Under the pieces are notes generated by a model. That model made no database searches and was not told the DNA's origin. It was given only the letters and a program-made list of their open reading frames with translations. The position numbers and the translations under genes are program-made. 27,126 bases of DNA. It comes from CAYLMG01 sp964464635 (GTDB lineage: Bacteria; Planctomycetota; Phycisphaerae; Sedimentisphaerales; Anaerobacaceae). The DNA is taken from NCBI GenBank assembly GCA_964464635.1, contig CAYXGT010000031.1, positions 1-27,126 of the forward strand, read 5' to 3'. Below, piece by piece: positions 1 through 6,482 of the stretch; position 1 is the stretch's first letter; each line of letters begins with the position of its first letter.

Positions 1-824
1 ACAAGACCCGGTATCGACATAAACTTTGATGCCGCCAGCGAAAGCGGCATAAGATGTCCTTCAAGCTCGTGCCCGTCAACAACACCAACTGTAATTATGA
101 CAACACCAATATAAAAAAGAGTAACAACAAGCCAGGCAATAAGAACACCAAGCGGCAAATTTTTGCCGGGCTCTCTGACTTCCTCGGCAATATTTACCAC
201 CTTATTAAGGCCGCCGAAACTGATAAAAACCAGACCGGCTGTTGCAATTATAGCCCGAAGCCCTTTTCCAAAGAAACCCTTAAATCTCGTCGGCTCTACC
301 GTCCCTGAACCAGCTAAAATAAAAACGGCCAGTATCGCAAGCAGTACAAAAACCAAAACAATCTGAAATCTGCTCGTATGCTTTACGCTTATAATATTCA
401 AAACCGTGAAAAAAACACAGCAGAAGATTGCTATCGACTTCATATGTACGACGTTCATATTTACGGCAAAAAATTCTGCTAAAAGAAAATCGCAAAAAAT
501 AGCCACTCCCAATACCGCAAAGGCACTTTTTAAGGCGAGTGAAAACCAGTCTGCCAATCCGGTAAAAAGTCCAAGTATCGGGCCTAAACTTCGCTCAACA
601 TAAAAATACATACCTCCTGCTCTCGGCATGGCACTGCATAGTTCAGCCTGGCTTAAAACACTCGGAATTATTAGAATCGATGCCAAAAAATAAGATAAAA
701 TTAGTGCCGGCCCCGCTCTCATATAGGCAATCGCAGGTAACACAAACAGTCCGGAACTTATCATCGCGCCGGACGCAACAGCAAATACGCCATATAAACC
801 AAGCTCTTTTTTTAGTTCGGCCAC
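1..824 (-). CDS. APC-family amino acid permease, N-terminal part (runs off the window)
   Basis: I translated this minus-strand frame by hand. It starts at a GTG (824-822) preceded by a GAGG Shine-Dalgarno, and is open for about 274 residues to the window edge. The start reads VAELKKELGLYGVFAVASGA, followed by MISSGLFVLPA. This is the usual opening of amino acid-polyamine-organocation permeases, whose first helix carries the G-S/A-G substrate-binding break. Further on come PRAGGMYFYVERSLGP and, near residue 220, SFGGLNKVVNIAEEVREPGKN, both typical of the family (loops after TM2 and TM6). At least seven hydrophobic segments are visible, so it is an inner-membrane secondary transporter. The substrate cannot be told. 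The frame is also open upstream of the GTG, but the family alignment and the SD favour this start. The C-terminal half lies outside the window. Confidence 0.85.
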   Translation of the reverse strand, partial: MAELKKELGLYGVFAVASGAMISSGLFVLPAIAYMRAGPALILSYFLASILIIPSVLSQAELCSAMPRAGGMYFYVERSLGPILGLFTGLADWFSLALKSAFAVLGVAIFCDFLLAEFFAVNMNVVHMKSIAIFCCVFFTVLNIISVKHTSRFQIVLVFVLLAILAVFILAGSGTVEPTRFKGFFGKGLRAIIATAGLVFISFGGLNKVVNIAEEVREPGKNLPLGVLIAWLVVTLFYIGVVIITVGVVDGHELEGHLMPLSLAASKFMSIPGL

Positions 825-1101
825 TATTCTGTTTCCTCTTTCAACCCTGAATCTGTTCGGTGGTAAAAAAGATACAATAAAACAACCAGGCTGCCGAATA
901 ATTATGCACAACTAACTTACGATTTCAAAGAAGATTTAACAACCGAAAGTAACCAGTTCAATAAAAGACCCCCCGGTTTGATTTCAAAAGATATAAAACA
1001 AGGCAAAATAAAAAGGAAGGCTGCAAAAATGATTTTACGATTCTGCTATTCTAAAAAGGCTTTATCCTTTTCCCGCATTAACATCAGTTGTTAGTGAGAT
1101 A

Positions 1102-1131
1102 TTGCCCATATTAACATAATTTAAATACAAT
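1102..1131 (+). promoter_or_regulatory. Possible sigma70-type promoter ahead of the hairpin/mini-ORF
   Basis: TTGCCC (1102-1107) and TACAAT (1126-1131) are separated by 18 bases. A start about seven bases downstream would put the hairpin at the very 5' end of the transcript, just before the GGAGG at 1169. This was judged by consensus matching only. Confidence 0.35.
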
Positions 1132-1166
1132 AAAAAAAAGCCAGATTCCATAAACAGAACCTGGCT
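1132..1166 (-). terminator. Rho-independent terminator read on the minus strand
   Basis: The bases at 1139-1148 pair with 1157-1166 in a ten-pair stem with an eight-base loop. The stem is followed on the minus strand by eight T residues (complement of A1132-1139). One position is G-U on the minus-strand RNA but A-C on the plus-strand RNA, so the hairpin is better formed in the minus direction. No annotated minus-strand gene lies upstream of it before panB. It would therefore end either a small RNA or a short unannotated transcript. Alternatively it is a 5' hairpin of a plus-strand transcript. Confidence 0.5.
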
Positions 1167-1179
1167 TCGGAGGAGGGTG

Positions 1180-1245
1180 ATGAAAAGCTCAAAGATGTAT
1201 AATTGCTACGTTATCACGTTTACACAACAATCCCTCTTCTCTTAA
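1180..1245 (+). CDS. Possible 21-residue small protein or leader peptide
   Basis: This short frame begins MKSSKMYNCY and ends QQSLFS. Its main support is the ribosome site: GGAGGAGGG at 1169-1177, with GGAGG six bases before the ATG, is the strongest SD in the window. The peptide has no signal sequence or recognisable family, and no amino acid run that suggests attenuation. It lies directly behind the hairpin at 1139-1166 and about 230 bases before panB. It could be a true small protein, an upstream ORF, or chance. I have no homology evidence. Confidence 0.3.
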   Translation: MKSSKMYNCYVITFTQQSLFS

Positions 1246-1345
1246 TAATCGAGCAAAAACAAAAAAAATCTTTAAGGAAAATATCAAAAACAATTGTAAA
1301 TTGTACTTTTGTCCCCAATAATCAAGAATTATTTTTAAAAAACCC

Positions 1346-1374
1346 TGATTTTTTTAATTTTTTTCAGATATAAT
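1346..1374 (+). promoter_or_regulatory. Candidate panB promoter
   Basis: A perfect TATAAT sits at 1369-1374, with a poor -35 (TGATTT, 1346-1351, 17-base spacer) in a T-rich stretch. It would give a leader of about 90 bases before panB. The -10 is convincing, the -35 is not. Confidence 0.35.
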
Positions 1375-1472
1375 GCAGTTACAGTCTAAAATCAGCATTT
1401 TTTACGCTTGAAATTAAGGCTTTGTTCTCATATTTTTAACCAATAAATTGTTATTTTTTCAGGATGGTGTTA

Positions 1473-2330
1473 ATGGAAACAAAAACGACCTTATCTGAAT
1501 TGATAGAGGCCAAACGCAAGGGACAAAAGATTACAGCGGTGAGCTGCTATGACTACACAACGGCAAAATTGATATCCCGGACAAATGTGCAAATGATACT
1601 CGTAGGCGACTCGGCCGCCCAGGTAGTGCTCGGCTTTGATTCGACACTTCCAGCAACAATGGACTTTATGGTGGCAATTACCGCCGCTGTCCGGCGGGCC
1701 GCGGCGAATGTCTGCCTGGTTGCCGATATGCCTTTTTTATCATATCAACTCACAATAGAAAAGGCCGTCGAAAACGCAGGTCGATTCTTTACTCAGTGCG
1801 GCGCTCAAATGGTGAAAATCGAGGCGACAAGCGTCTATCTTGACGTCATTAAGGCAGTCAGTGACGCAGGTATGGCCGTTATGGCACATATCGGTATAAG
1901 ACCTCAGAGCATAAGCAAAATCGGCCGATTCAAAGCAGAAGCCACTACTGCAGAAATGGCCGCCGAGCTTATCAACCTCGCAGAACAAATGGTCAACGCC
2001 GGCGCCTGCTCGCTGCTGCTGGAAGGAACCGCAGCAGAGGTGGCAGAGATTATAACCAGGCGCACTGAAGTTCCGGTCATCGGCTGCGGCTCAGGGCCGG
2101 GCTGCGACGGCCAAATCCTGATTGCACCGGACATACTCGGCCTGACAGAAAGCAAACCAAAATTCGCAAAAAACTATACCAATCTCAACGAAATCATAGT
2201 AGAGGCTGTTAACAACTACAGCAAAGAAGTAACAGAGAAAAAATATCCCGACAGTAAACACAGCTACCATATGAAAGAAGGTGAATTTAAGCGACTGACA
2301 GAATTGTTAAAAGGTATGGAAAACCATTAA
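1473..2330 (+). CDS. panB: 3-methyl-2-oxobutanoate hydroxymethyltransferase
   Basis: This enzyme adds a hydroxymethyl group from 5,10-methylene-tetrahydrofolate to 2-oxoisovalerate to make ketopantoate, the first committed step of pantothenate and CoA synthesis, in the cytosol. Family motifs are clear. VGDSAAQVVLGFDSTLP carries the metal-ligand Asp46 and ADMPF carries Asp85. HIGIRPQS is followed by LLLEGTAAE with the expected catalytic Glu184. PVIGCGSGPGCDGQIL matches the usual IGIGAGP-x-DGQ-L. The length of 285 residues is slightly above the common 260-280. An in-frame ATG exists at 1464, but an AGGA at 1461-1464 sits eight bases before the ATG at 1473, so I use the latter. The gene stands alone, with no panC or panD nearby. 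A weak dyad (CAATCG/CGATTG, 2369-2388) follows it without a U tract. Confidence 0.93.
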   Translation: METKTTLSELIEAKRKGQKITAVSCYDYTTAKLISRTNVQMILVGDSAAQVVLGFDSTLPATMDFMVAITAAVRRAAANVCLVADMPFLSYQLTIEKAVENAGRFFTQCGAQMVKIEATSVYLDVIKAVSDAGMAVMAHIGIRPQSISKIGRFKAEATTAEMAAELINLAEQMVNAGACSLLLEGTAAEVAEIITRRTEVPVIGCGSGPGCDGQILIAPDILGLTESKPKFAKNYTNLNEIIVEAVNNYSKEVTEKKYPDSKHSYHMKEGEFKRLTELLKGMENH

Positions 2331-2917
2331 CAAACGGCTGGTATAAAAAAATATTATCATCCAGAATGCAATCGCTATTTCTCGATTGTTGAACAATTAT
2401 TTCCTTTCTTACCTTCATGCTACTCAAGCTTTGTATTTATTTCCCGATTTCGCATATGCAAACAAGTTGCACACCATACACGGATGTACACCCTATACCC
2501 CTACCCATTGTCAAGACAAAAAACCGGGGTTTTTAAGGTGGACTCATCGCCGTGATAAATAAGGTGAGGTTTAACGCCAAGCCACATATAAAGGAAGAAT
2601 GCAGAAAAAAACACAACTCCACCGATTCGCCGGCCAAAATCCCGGCTCAAAAACCTGTTCAAAGAGCATTGCATTTATGTTGATTACCTCTTCTTATCCG
2701 CTAAAAACCCATATCAAAAAAAATATCACCTTATTATTATGTGATACTGCCAATTAATCAGGTATTCAACTTACAGCCTTAAAAAACTGCCTGTTAAAAA
2801 TGTCAAACCGTTTTTATATTGATTATACCTGCGATTTCGATTACTTTATAAAAACACATCAAGGGATAGAAATATCAGTGTTCTTACAAGGTTAGCAGGA
2901 CAATAAAGGAAATAAAT
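2331..2917. other. Intergenic region between panB and the DUF6941-like gene
   Basis: Nearly 590 bases contain no intact conventional gene. The notable content is a 57-codon minus-strand reading frame at 2501-2674 that reads like the start of a membrane protein (listed separately). Immediately beyond its stop there is a G-rich minus-strand stretch with TTGACA (2508-2513) and short repeats of TACA/TGTA type (2477-2492). From 2675 to 2917 the DNA is A/T-rich. The last bases carry an AAAGGA ribosome site for the gene at 2918. Confidence 0.6.
2501..2674 (-). pseudogene. Remnant of a multi-pass membrane protein gene (5' end only)
   Basis: A 57-residue minus-strand frame starts at ATG 2674 and ends at TAG 2501. 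It has protein-like composition: a basic N-terminus (SLNRFLSRDFGRRI), then a membrane segment (GGVVFFSAFFLYMWLGV), then KPHLIYHGDESTLKTPVFCL. From memory, the pattern hydrophobic helix - V-x-P-x-L-I-Y-H-G - x(n) - PVF resembles the N-terminus of large membrane proteins found in Phycisphaerae and Bacteroidota (DUF6057-like). That assignment is unverified. The family is several hundred residues long, and no continuation is visible in any frame toward 2331, so this looks like a decayed or deleted copy. AGAGG lies about 12 bases before the ATG. It might instead be a genuine single-pass small protein. Confidence 0.45.
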
Positions 2918-3331
2918 ATGAATTCAGTACCGCCTATTTTGCTTTCATCGGTAATCTGTGACAGGGTTATATTTGATAAAATCACCGGCATGCCGAGCCT
3001 TATAAATATCATCCAGTCTATCAACGCTCCGAAGTACCCCATTCGTAATATTCTTGTTTTCTTCTGCGAGCTGACAAACGGGCACGGCATAACTGAAACA
3101 ACCATACGCCTTATCAGCTCTCAAAAAGAAGAAAAGGTATTATTCGAACAAAAAGGCAAGGTTGAATTCAAGGACGTTCGGCAGGTCGTCACCCTGGCTG
3201 TTAATCTTCAGGGCGTTGTTTTTCCTGAGCCGGGTGAGTATCGTTTTCAGCTTCTTACCGATAATCAGCTCGTCGGTGAAAGGAGAATCATATGCAGACA
3301 AATCCAATTGCCGGGCAGGAAAAACGGCTGA
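2918..3331 (+). CDS. Conserved protein of unknown function, DUF6941-like
   Basis: This is a 137-residue soluble protein with no signal peptide or membrane helix. The architecture is ICDRVIFDKITGMPSLINI, then INAPKYP, then a strand run ending CELTNGHG, then IRLISSQKEE, and a final PGEYRFQLLTDNQLVGER. From memory it matches the DUF6941 group, in which a short lead ('D.v..d..tGK.siIgif..i.apkfP') precedes a compact beta-sandwich ending in 'GeYrFel..dg..lger'. The biochemical role of that group is unknown. An AAAGGA sits seven bases before the ATG, which supports the start. It is followed after 125 bases by the glycosyltransferase on the same strand. Whether they share a transcript is unclear, because a TATAAT at 3427-3432 could start a separate one. 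Confidence 0.7.
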   Translation: MNSVPPILLSSVICDRVIFDKITGMPSLINIIQSINAPKYPIRNILVFFCELTNGHGITETTIRLISSQKEEKVLFEQKGKVEFKDVRQVVTLAVNLQGVVFPEPGEYRFQLLTDNQLVGERRIICRQIQLPGRKNG

Positions 3332-3456
3332 AAGCGGAAAACGACCATATCACCGTGCCCGGCCTTTGAACACTAAATCTTTTCAACTGGAAAAAAATAT
3401 CATTTCAGGGATAATATATACGCCCTTATAATTTTCATTGTATAAAAGAGTAACGA

Positions 3457-4575
3457 ATGAATGATACACAAAACAACGCAGGGCCTGAGGCAGAAAAGCA
3501 AGCTCCTCTTCGTGTAACTCTGCTCGCCTCAAAACATACTCTGAGTGAATATTATATTCCACTGCAGCGGCTGCTCGTTGGTTTAACCGACCGGTCAATC
3601 TGCTCGAACATCGTTTGTCCGCCTGAGACAAATATCGATTTAATTACATCTCCGGGGGTTGAGATTATCAGGTACCCGTTTTACAGACTGCCCCTTTTAG
3701 GTCGCTACAACAAAAAACTTCTCACAGAAGAGCTCAGGAATTTTAATCCTGCCGTTCTGCACTGCCTCAGCGAAGACGAGGCGGCACTTGCACGAATACT
3801 GTCAAAGCAATTAAACATCCCTTATCTGCTGACAATCGACAGCCCGCATAAAAGGTTCGCTCAAATATCCCTTTCCTCTAAAAGGCTTGCACAAATAATC
3901 GCCCCTACAGAGAGCCTCGCCGCCGACATTGCCAAAATGTATCCGAGATTTTCAGGGCGGGTAAAACATATAAACATAGGAACGTTTGTGCCCCAGTCCA
4001 CGCAATGCTTTAGCAAAAATACACAACTGGCCAGTATCATAACCTTATGTCCCCCAAAGGAAGATTCAAAATTTTCGAATCTACTCAGTGCGGCAAGACA
4101 CCTGGCAATTGAAGGATATGAGTTTATTCTGACTATCATAAGCAACAATAAAGCTGAAAAACAGCTTAGAGCCCTGATATCAGCTCTGGGATTGACTCAA
4201 AATGTAATTATTATTCCAAGAATCGAGCCCTGGAGGCAACTTGTGGCTGCGGGCGACATCTTCGTACAAGCCTGGCCAAGCAGCTCTTTCAATCTGATTT
4301 TACTGAAGGCAATGAGTGTCGGTACGGTTGTCGCAGCCTGCAAAGGAGGAGTTGATGACTTTATAATCGAAGGCAAAACCGCCGTCGTCTTCAACCCCGA
4401 CGATGAATTGAGTATATATAATTGTTTGCGAGAACTGTTCAACAGCCGTGACAAGGCAAGAAAAATCGCACGACAAGCTCAGCAGTATGTAAAACAAAAC
4501 CACTCTGTCAGTAAAATGATTGACGAAACGCTGCAGTTATATAATGAAGCTGTCCAGTGGTATCGCAACACATAA
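3457..4575 (+). CDS. GT-B fold glycosyltransferase (family 4-like), atypical active site
   Basis: This 372-residue protein has the two-domain layout of GT-B enzymes. The N-terminal acceptor domain starts at about residue 17 (LRVTLLASKHTLSEYY) and includes FNPAVLHCLS and IPYLLTIDSPH. A hinge near residue 195 leads to a C-terminal nucleotide-sugar domain with FILTIISNNKAEKQL, LGLTQNVIIIPRIE, LVAAGDIFVQAWPS, LILLKAMSVGTVVAACKGG and GKTAVVFNPDD. That C-terminal series is the GT4 pattern. The E-x7-E signature at the donor site is missing: the two glutamates fall at Ser276 and Lys284. It may therefore be a very divergent or inactive enzyme. No membrane segment or signal peptide is present. SD-like AAAGAG precedes the ATG. 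The sugar and acceptor cannot be inferred, and no polysaccharide cluster surrounds it. Confidence 0.8.
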   Translation: MNDTQNNAGPEAEKQAPLRVTLLASKHTLSEYYIPLQRLLVGLTDRSICSNIVCPPETNIDLITSPGVEIIRYPFYRLPLLGRYNKKLLTEELRNFNPAVLHCLSEDEAALARILSKQLNIPYLLTIDSPHKRFAQISLSSKRLAQIIAPTESLAADIAKMYPRFSGRVKHINIGTFVPQSTQCFSKNTQLASIITLCPPKEDSKFSNLLSAARHLAIEGYEFILTIISNNKAEKQLRALISALGLTQNVIIIPRIEPWRQLVAAGDIFVQAWPSSSFNLILLKAMSVGTVVAACKGGVDDFIIEGKTAVVFNPDDELSIYNCLRELFNSRDKARKIARQAQQYVKQNHSVSKMIDETLQLYNEAVQWYRNT

Positions 4576-4665
4576 TTGCAAACTCGACATTCGCACGACG
4601 GCTCTTTAGAAGAAAGGGAAAAGCATTATTAAACAGGTAAACATCCCCTATTATACCATCGCCGA

Positions 4666-5541
4666 TTATTCGAGCAGGCCGTAATCTTTTAAGGTCTGCT
4701 GCAAAATCTTCTTTTTACTTTCATCCAGAGGCGTCATAGGCAAACGCATCTCTTCATCCGCCATATCCAGCATAGCCAACGCAGCTTTAATAGGAATCGG
4801 ATTCGTCGCCAGGCTGAGCATATTTTTACTGAGAGCAAACAACTTATTATGCCACTTGCGGGCCTGCACAAAGTCACCTTCCAGAATCAAATCGGTCATC
4901 GCTTTGACGTCCTGAGGAACGATATTTGCGACAACGCTGATAACTCCCTTGCCGCCGACCGCACAAATCGGCAGTGTAAGCGAATCATCACCGGATATAA
5001 CAGCCAAATCGCAGGCGTTAATTATCGACGACGCCATATCAAGTGAGCCGGTGGCCTCTTTGATAGCAACAATATTGCCCACCTCCGCCAGCCTTGCAAC
5101 CGTCTCAACTGCAAGTCCCGTCCCGCCGCATCGGCCGGGTATATTATAAAGCACTATCGGCAAATCCACCTGTTCTGCAATTGTTTTAAAATGCTGATAG
5201 AAACCTTCCTGCATCGGCTTATTGTAATAAGGACAGACCTGCAATGTTGCATCAGCTCCCACCTTTTTTGAAAAAGCCGTCAGCTCGATTGCCTCGTCAG
5301 TCGAGTTCGAGCCGGCACCTGCAATTACAGGGACCCGGCCGCCGGCGGCCTTGATAACGCACTCAATCACCTTCTTATGCTCCTCGTGACTCAGAGTCGG
5401 GCACTCGCCCGTCGTGCCGACCGGAACTATCGCATCGATACCACTTTCAATCTGGAAATCAACCAGCTCTTCGAGGGTTTGAAAATCCACCTCGCCATCC
5501 TGAAAAGGCGTTATTAACGCCACCATTGCACCGTTAAACAT
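4666..5541 (-). CDS. dapA: 4-hydroxy-tetrahydrodipicolinate synthase
   Basis: DapA condenses pyruvate with aspartate semialdehyde, the branch-point step to diaminopimelate and lysine. The protein is 291 residues, the standard length. Every core residue is present: Thr43/Thr44 in GTTGECPTL, Tyr106 in PYYNKPMQ, Tyr132 and Arg137 in YNIPGR, and the Schiff-base Lys161 in AIKEATG. Position 47 is Cys where Ser or Ala is usual. The gene starts one base after the pdxJ stop, and its AGGAGG ribosome site is embedded in the last codons of pdxJ, so translation is probably coupled. Homologous lyases (N-acetylneuraminate lyase, KDG aldolase) share the fold, but the conserved Tyr106 and Arg137 fit DapA. The gene ends 90 bases from the convergent glycosyltransferase, with no clear terminator between them. 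Confidence 0.94.
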   Translation of the reverse strand: MFNGAMVALITPFQDGEVDFQTLEELVDFQIESGIDAIVPVGTTGECPTLSHEEHKKVIECVIKAAGGRVPVIAGAGSNSTDEAIELTAFSKKVGADATLQVCPYYNKPMQEGFYQHFKTIAEQVDLPIVLYNIPGRCGGTGLAVETVARLAEVGNIVAIKEATGSLDMASSIINACDLAVISGDDSLTLPICAVGGKGVISVVANIVPQDVKAMTDLILEGDFVQARKWHNKLFALSKNMLSLATNPIPIKAALAMLDMADEEMRLPMTPLDESKKKILQQTLKDYGLLE

Positions 5542-5542
5542 T

Positions 5543-6304
5543 TCAACCTCCTGCTAACTTTGCTAAAATTGCCAAGTATCTTTTAACTACCGCCTCAAGC
5601 CCTTCATACAAAGCCTCAGCAATAAGTGCATGACCGATAGAAACCTCAAGCACACCGGCAACCTGCTCTATGAATCTGCCAAGATTTTTTAAATTCAAAT
5701 CGTGACCGGCATTCACACCAAGACCTGCATCAACAGCCGCCTGAGCCGCCCGTGCATATTTTTCTATCGTTTCTTCGAGATTTTCATTCTTTCTGAAAGC
5801 TGCCGCATAAGGCTCAGTATACAGCTCAATCCTGTCTGCGCCAACCTCTTTAGCCGCCTTCATATTCTCGGCAGCGGCATCCATAAAAATACTGACCCTG
5901 ATACCCAACTTCTTTAATTTCTCGATAACAGGTTTAAGCCTGTCCTGATTTTTTTTATTTAAATCCCAGCCGTGGTCGGAGGTATTCACACCAACCTCAT
6001 CCGGCACAAGCGTTGCCTGGTCGCACCTGAGCTCACTTACGATTTCCATATACCTGCCGGTAAAGGGATTTCCCTCAATGTTATATTCGGTACCGGCAAA
6101 CTCGCTTCGCAGCATCTCACAAATCCTGTAGGCATCGTCATAGCGGATATGCCGCTCGTCCGGCCGGGGATGAACGGTTATACCGTAAGCGCCCGCCTGA
6201 ACGATAACACGCGCAGCCTCACAGACGTCCGGCAGATTCAATTCAAGGCTGCGGGCATTTCTAAGCAGCGCTATTTTATTTACATTGACACTTAGTTTAG
6301 TCAT
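5543..6304 (-). CDS. pdxJ: Pyridoxine 5'-phosphate synthase
   Basis: PdxJ closes the ring of pyridoxine 5'-phosphate from 1-deoxy-D-xylulose 5-phosphate and 3-amino-2-oxopropyl phosphate (DXP-dependent vitamin B6 pathway). The 253-residue TIM barrel begins LSVNVNKIALLRNARS and continues GAYGITVHPRPDERHIR (His45, Arg47, Arg51, His52 region), YNIEGNPF, VNAGHDLNLKNL and EVSIGHALIAEALY. The last is the C-terminal phosphate loop. The 'HPRPDERHIR' version, rather than proteobacterial 'HLREDRRHI', is the subtype I associate with Bacteroidota and planctomycetes. The start is supported by TAAGGA directly upstream and by the strong promoter at 6331-6358. It is the first gene of a two-gene operon with dapA. 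Confidence 0.94.
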   Translation of the reverse strand: MTKLSVNVNKIALLRNARSLELNLPDVCEAARVIVQAGAYGITVHPRPDERHIRYDDAYRICEMLRSEFAGTEYNIEGNPFTGRYMEIVSELRCDQATLVPDEVGVNTSDHGWDLNKKNQDRLKPVIEKLKKLGIRVSIFMDAAAENMKAAKEVGADRIELYTEPYAAAFRKNENLEETIEKYARAAQAAVDAGLGVNAGHDLNLKNLGRFIEQVAGVLEVSIGHALIAEALYEGLEAVVKRYLAILAKLAGG

Positions 6305-6330
6305 TTTCCTTACCTGAATCCAAAACCGGA

Positions 6331-6358
6331 ATTATATCACGGTGAACCTGTTTGGCAA
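6331..6358 (-). promoter_or_regulatory. Promoter of the pdxJ-dapA operon
   Basis: On the minus strand, TTGCCA (6358-6353) and a perfect TATAAT (6336-6331) are 16 bases apart. A TG one base before the -10 makes it an extended -10 promoter. The predicted start is near 6324, giving a leader of about 20 bases to the pdxJ ATG. Confidence 0.65.
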
Positions 6359-6417
6359 AAAAAAACGATAAATTCCGACGCAAACTGCTGTCCTGCTTTA
6401 GAACTACAGCTTTTTCA

Positions 6418-6445
6418 TTGAGCAGCAAGCGAATACTCTTATAAT
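6418..6445 (+). promoter_or_regulatory. Promoter of ltaE
   Basis: TTGAGC (6418-6423) and TATAAT (6440-6445) are separated by 16 bases. The predicted start near 6452 lies downstream of the in-frame ATG at 6450, which therefore cannot be used. This supports the GTG at 6483 as the true start of the gene. Confidence 0.6.
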
Positions 6446-6482
6446 ATGAATGTTTATTCATCGCTTTTTCAGGAGTCTAAAT

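Larger units (their letters stand above)
825..1472. other. Long intergenic region between the permease and panB
   Basis: About 650 bases lie between divergent genes, A/T-rich and without a conventional gene. It contains a promoter-like pair at 1102-1131, a strong hairpin with an A tract at 1132-1166, a 21-residue ORF with an excellent SD at 1180-1245, and a TATAAT at 1369-1374 ahead of panB. A short dyad, ACGT-TATC-ACGT, lies inside the mini-ORF near 1208-1219. In 825-1100 I see only low-complexity A/T-rich sequence and a weak AAAAGG/CCTTTT dyad near 1055-1075. Confidence 0.7.

Noticed and set aside
54..603. Several short plus-strand frames over the first 600 bases
   Set aside because: They are antisense to a continuous minus-strand APC permease frame that starts with GTG and runs off the window.
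2369..2388. Hairpin CAATCG/CGATTG after panB as a terminator
   Set aside because: The stem has only six pairs and no U tract follows, so it is too weak to call.
2521..2536. AAAACCGGGGTTTT palindrome
   Set aside because: The arms meet with almost no loop, and the sequence falls inside the remnant membrane ORF. It is probably chance.
3162..3431. Plus-strand frame overlapping the end of the DUF6941-like gene
   Set aside because: It sits in a different frame of a gene with a good SD and family pattern. Its translation looks random.
5395..5420. Cys in place of Ser/Ala in the GTTGE-x-PTL motif of DapA as a functional change
   Set aside because: All catalytic residues are intact, and the position tolerates small residues, so I do not treat it as significant.
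6450..6482. Upstream ATG extension of ltaE
   Set aside because: The ATG lies at or before the predicted transcription start, and the extra 11 residues do not fit the family. GTG 6483 has a proper AGGAG.
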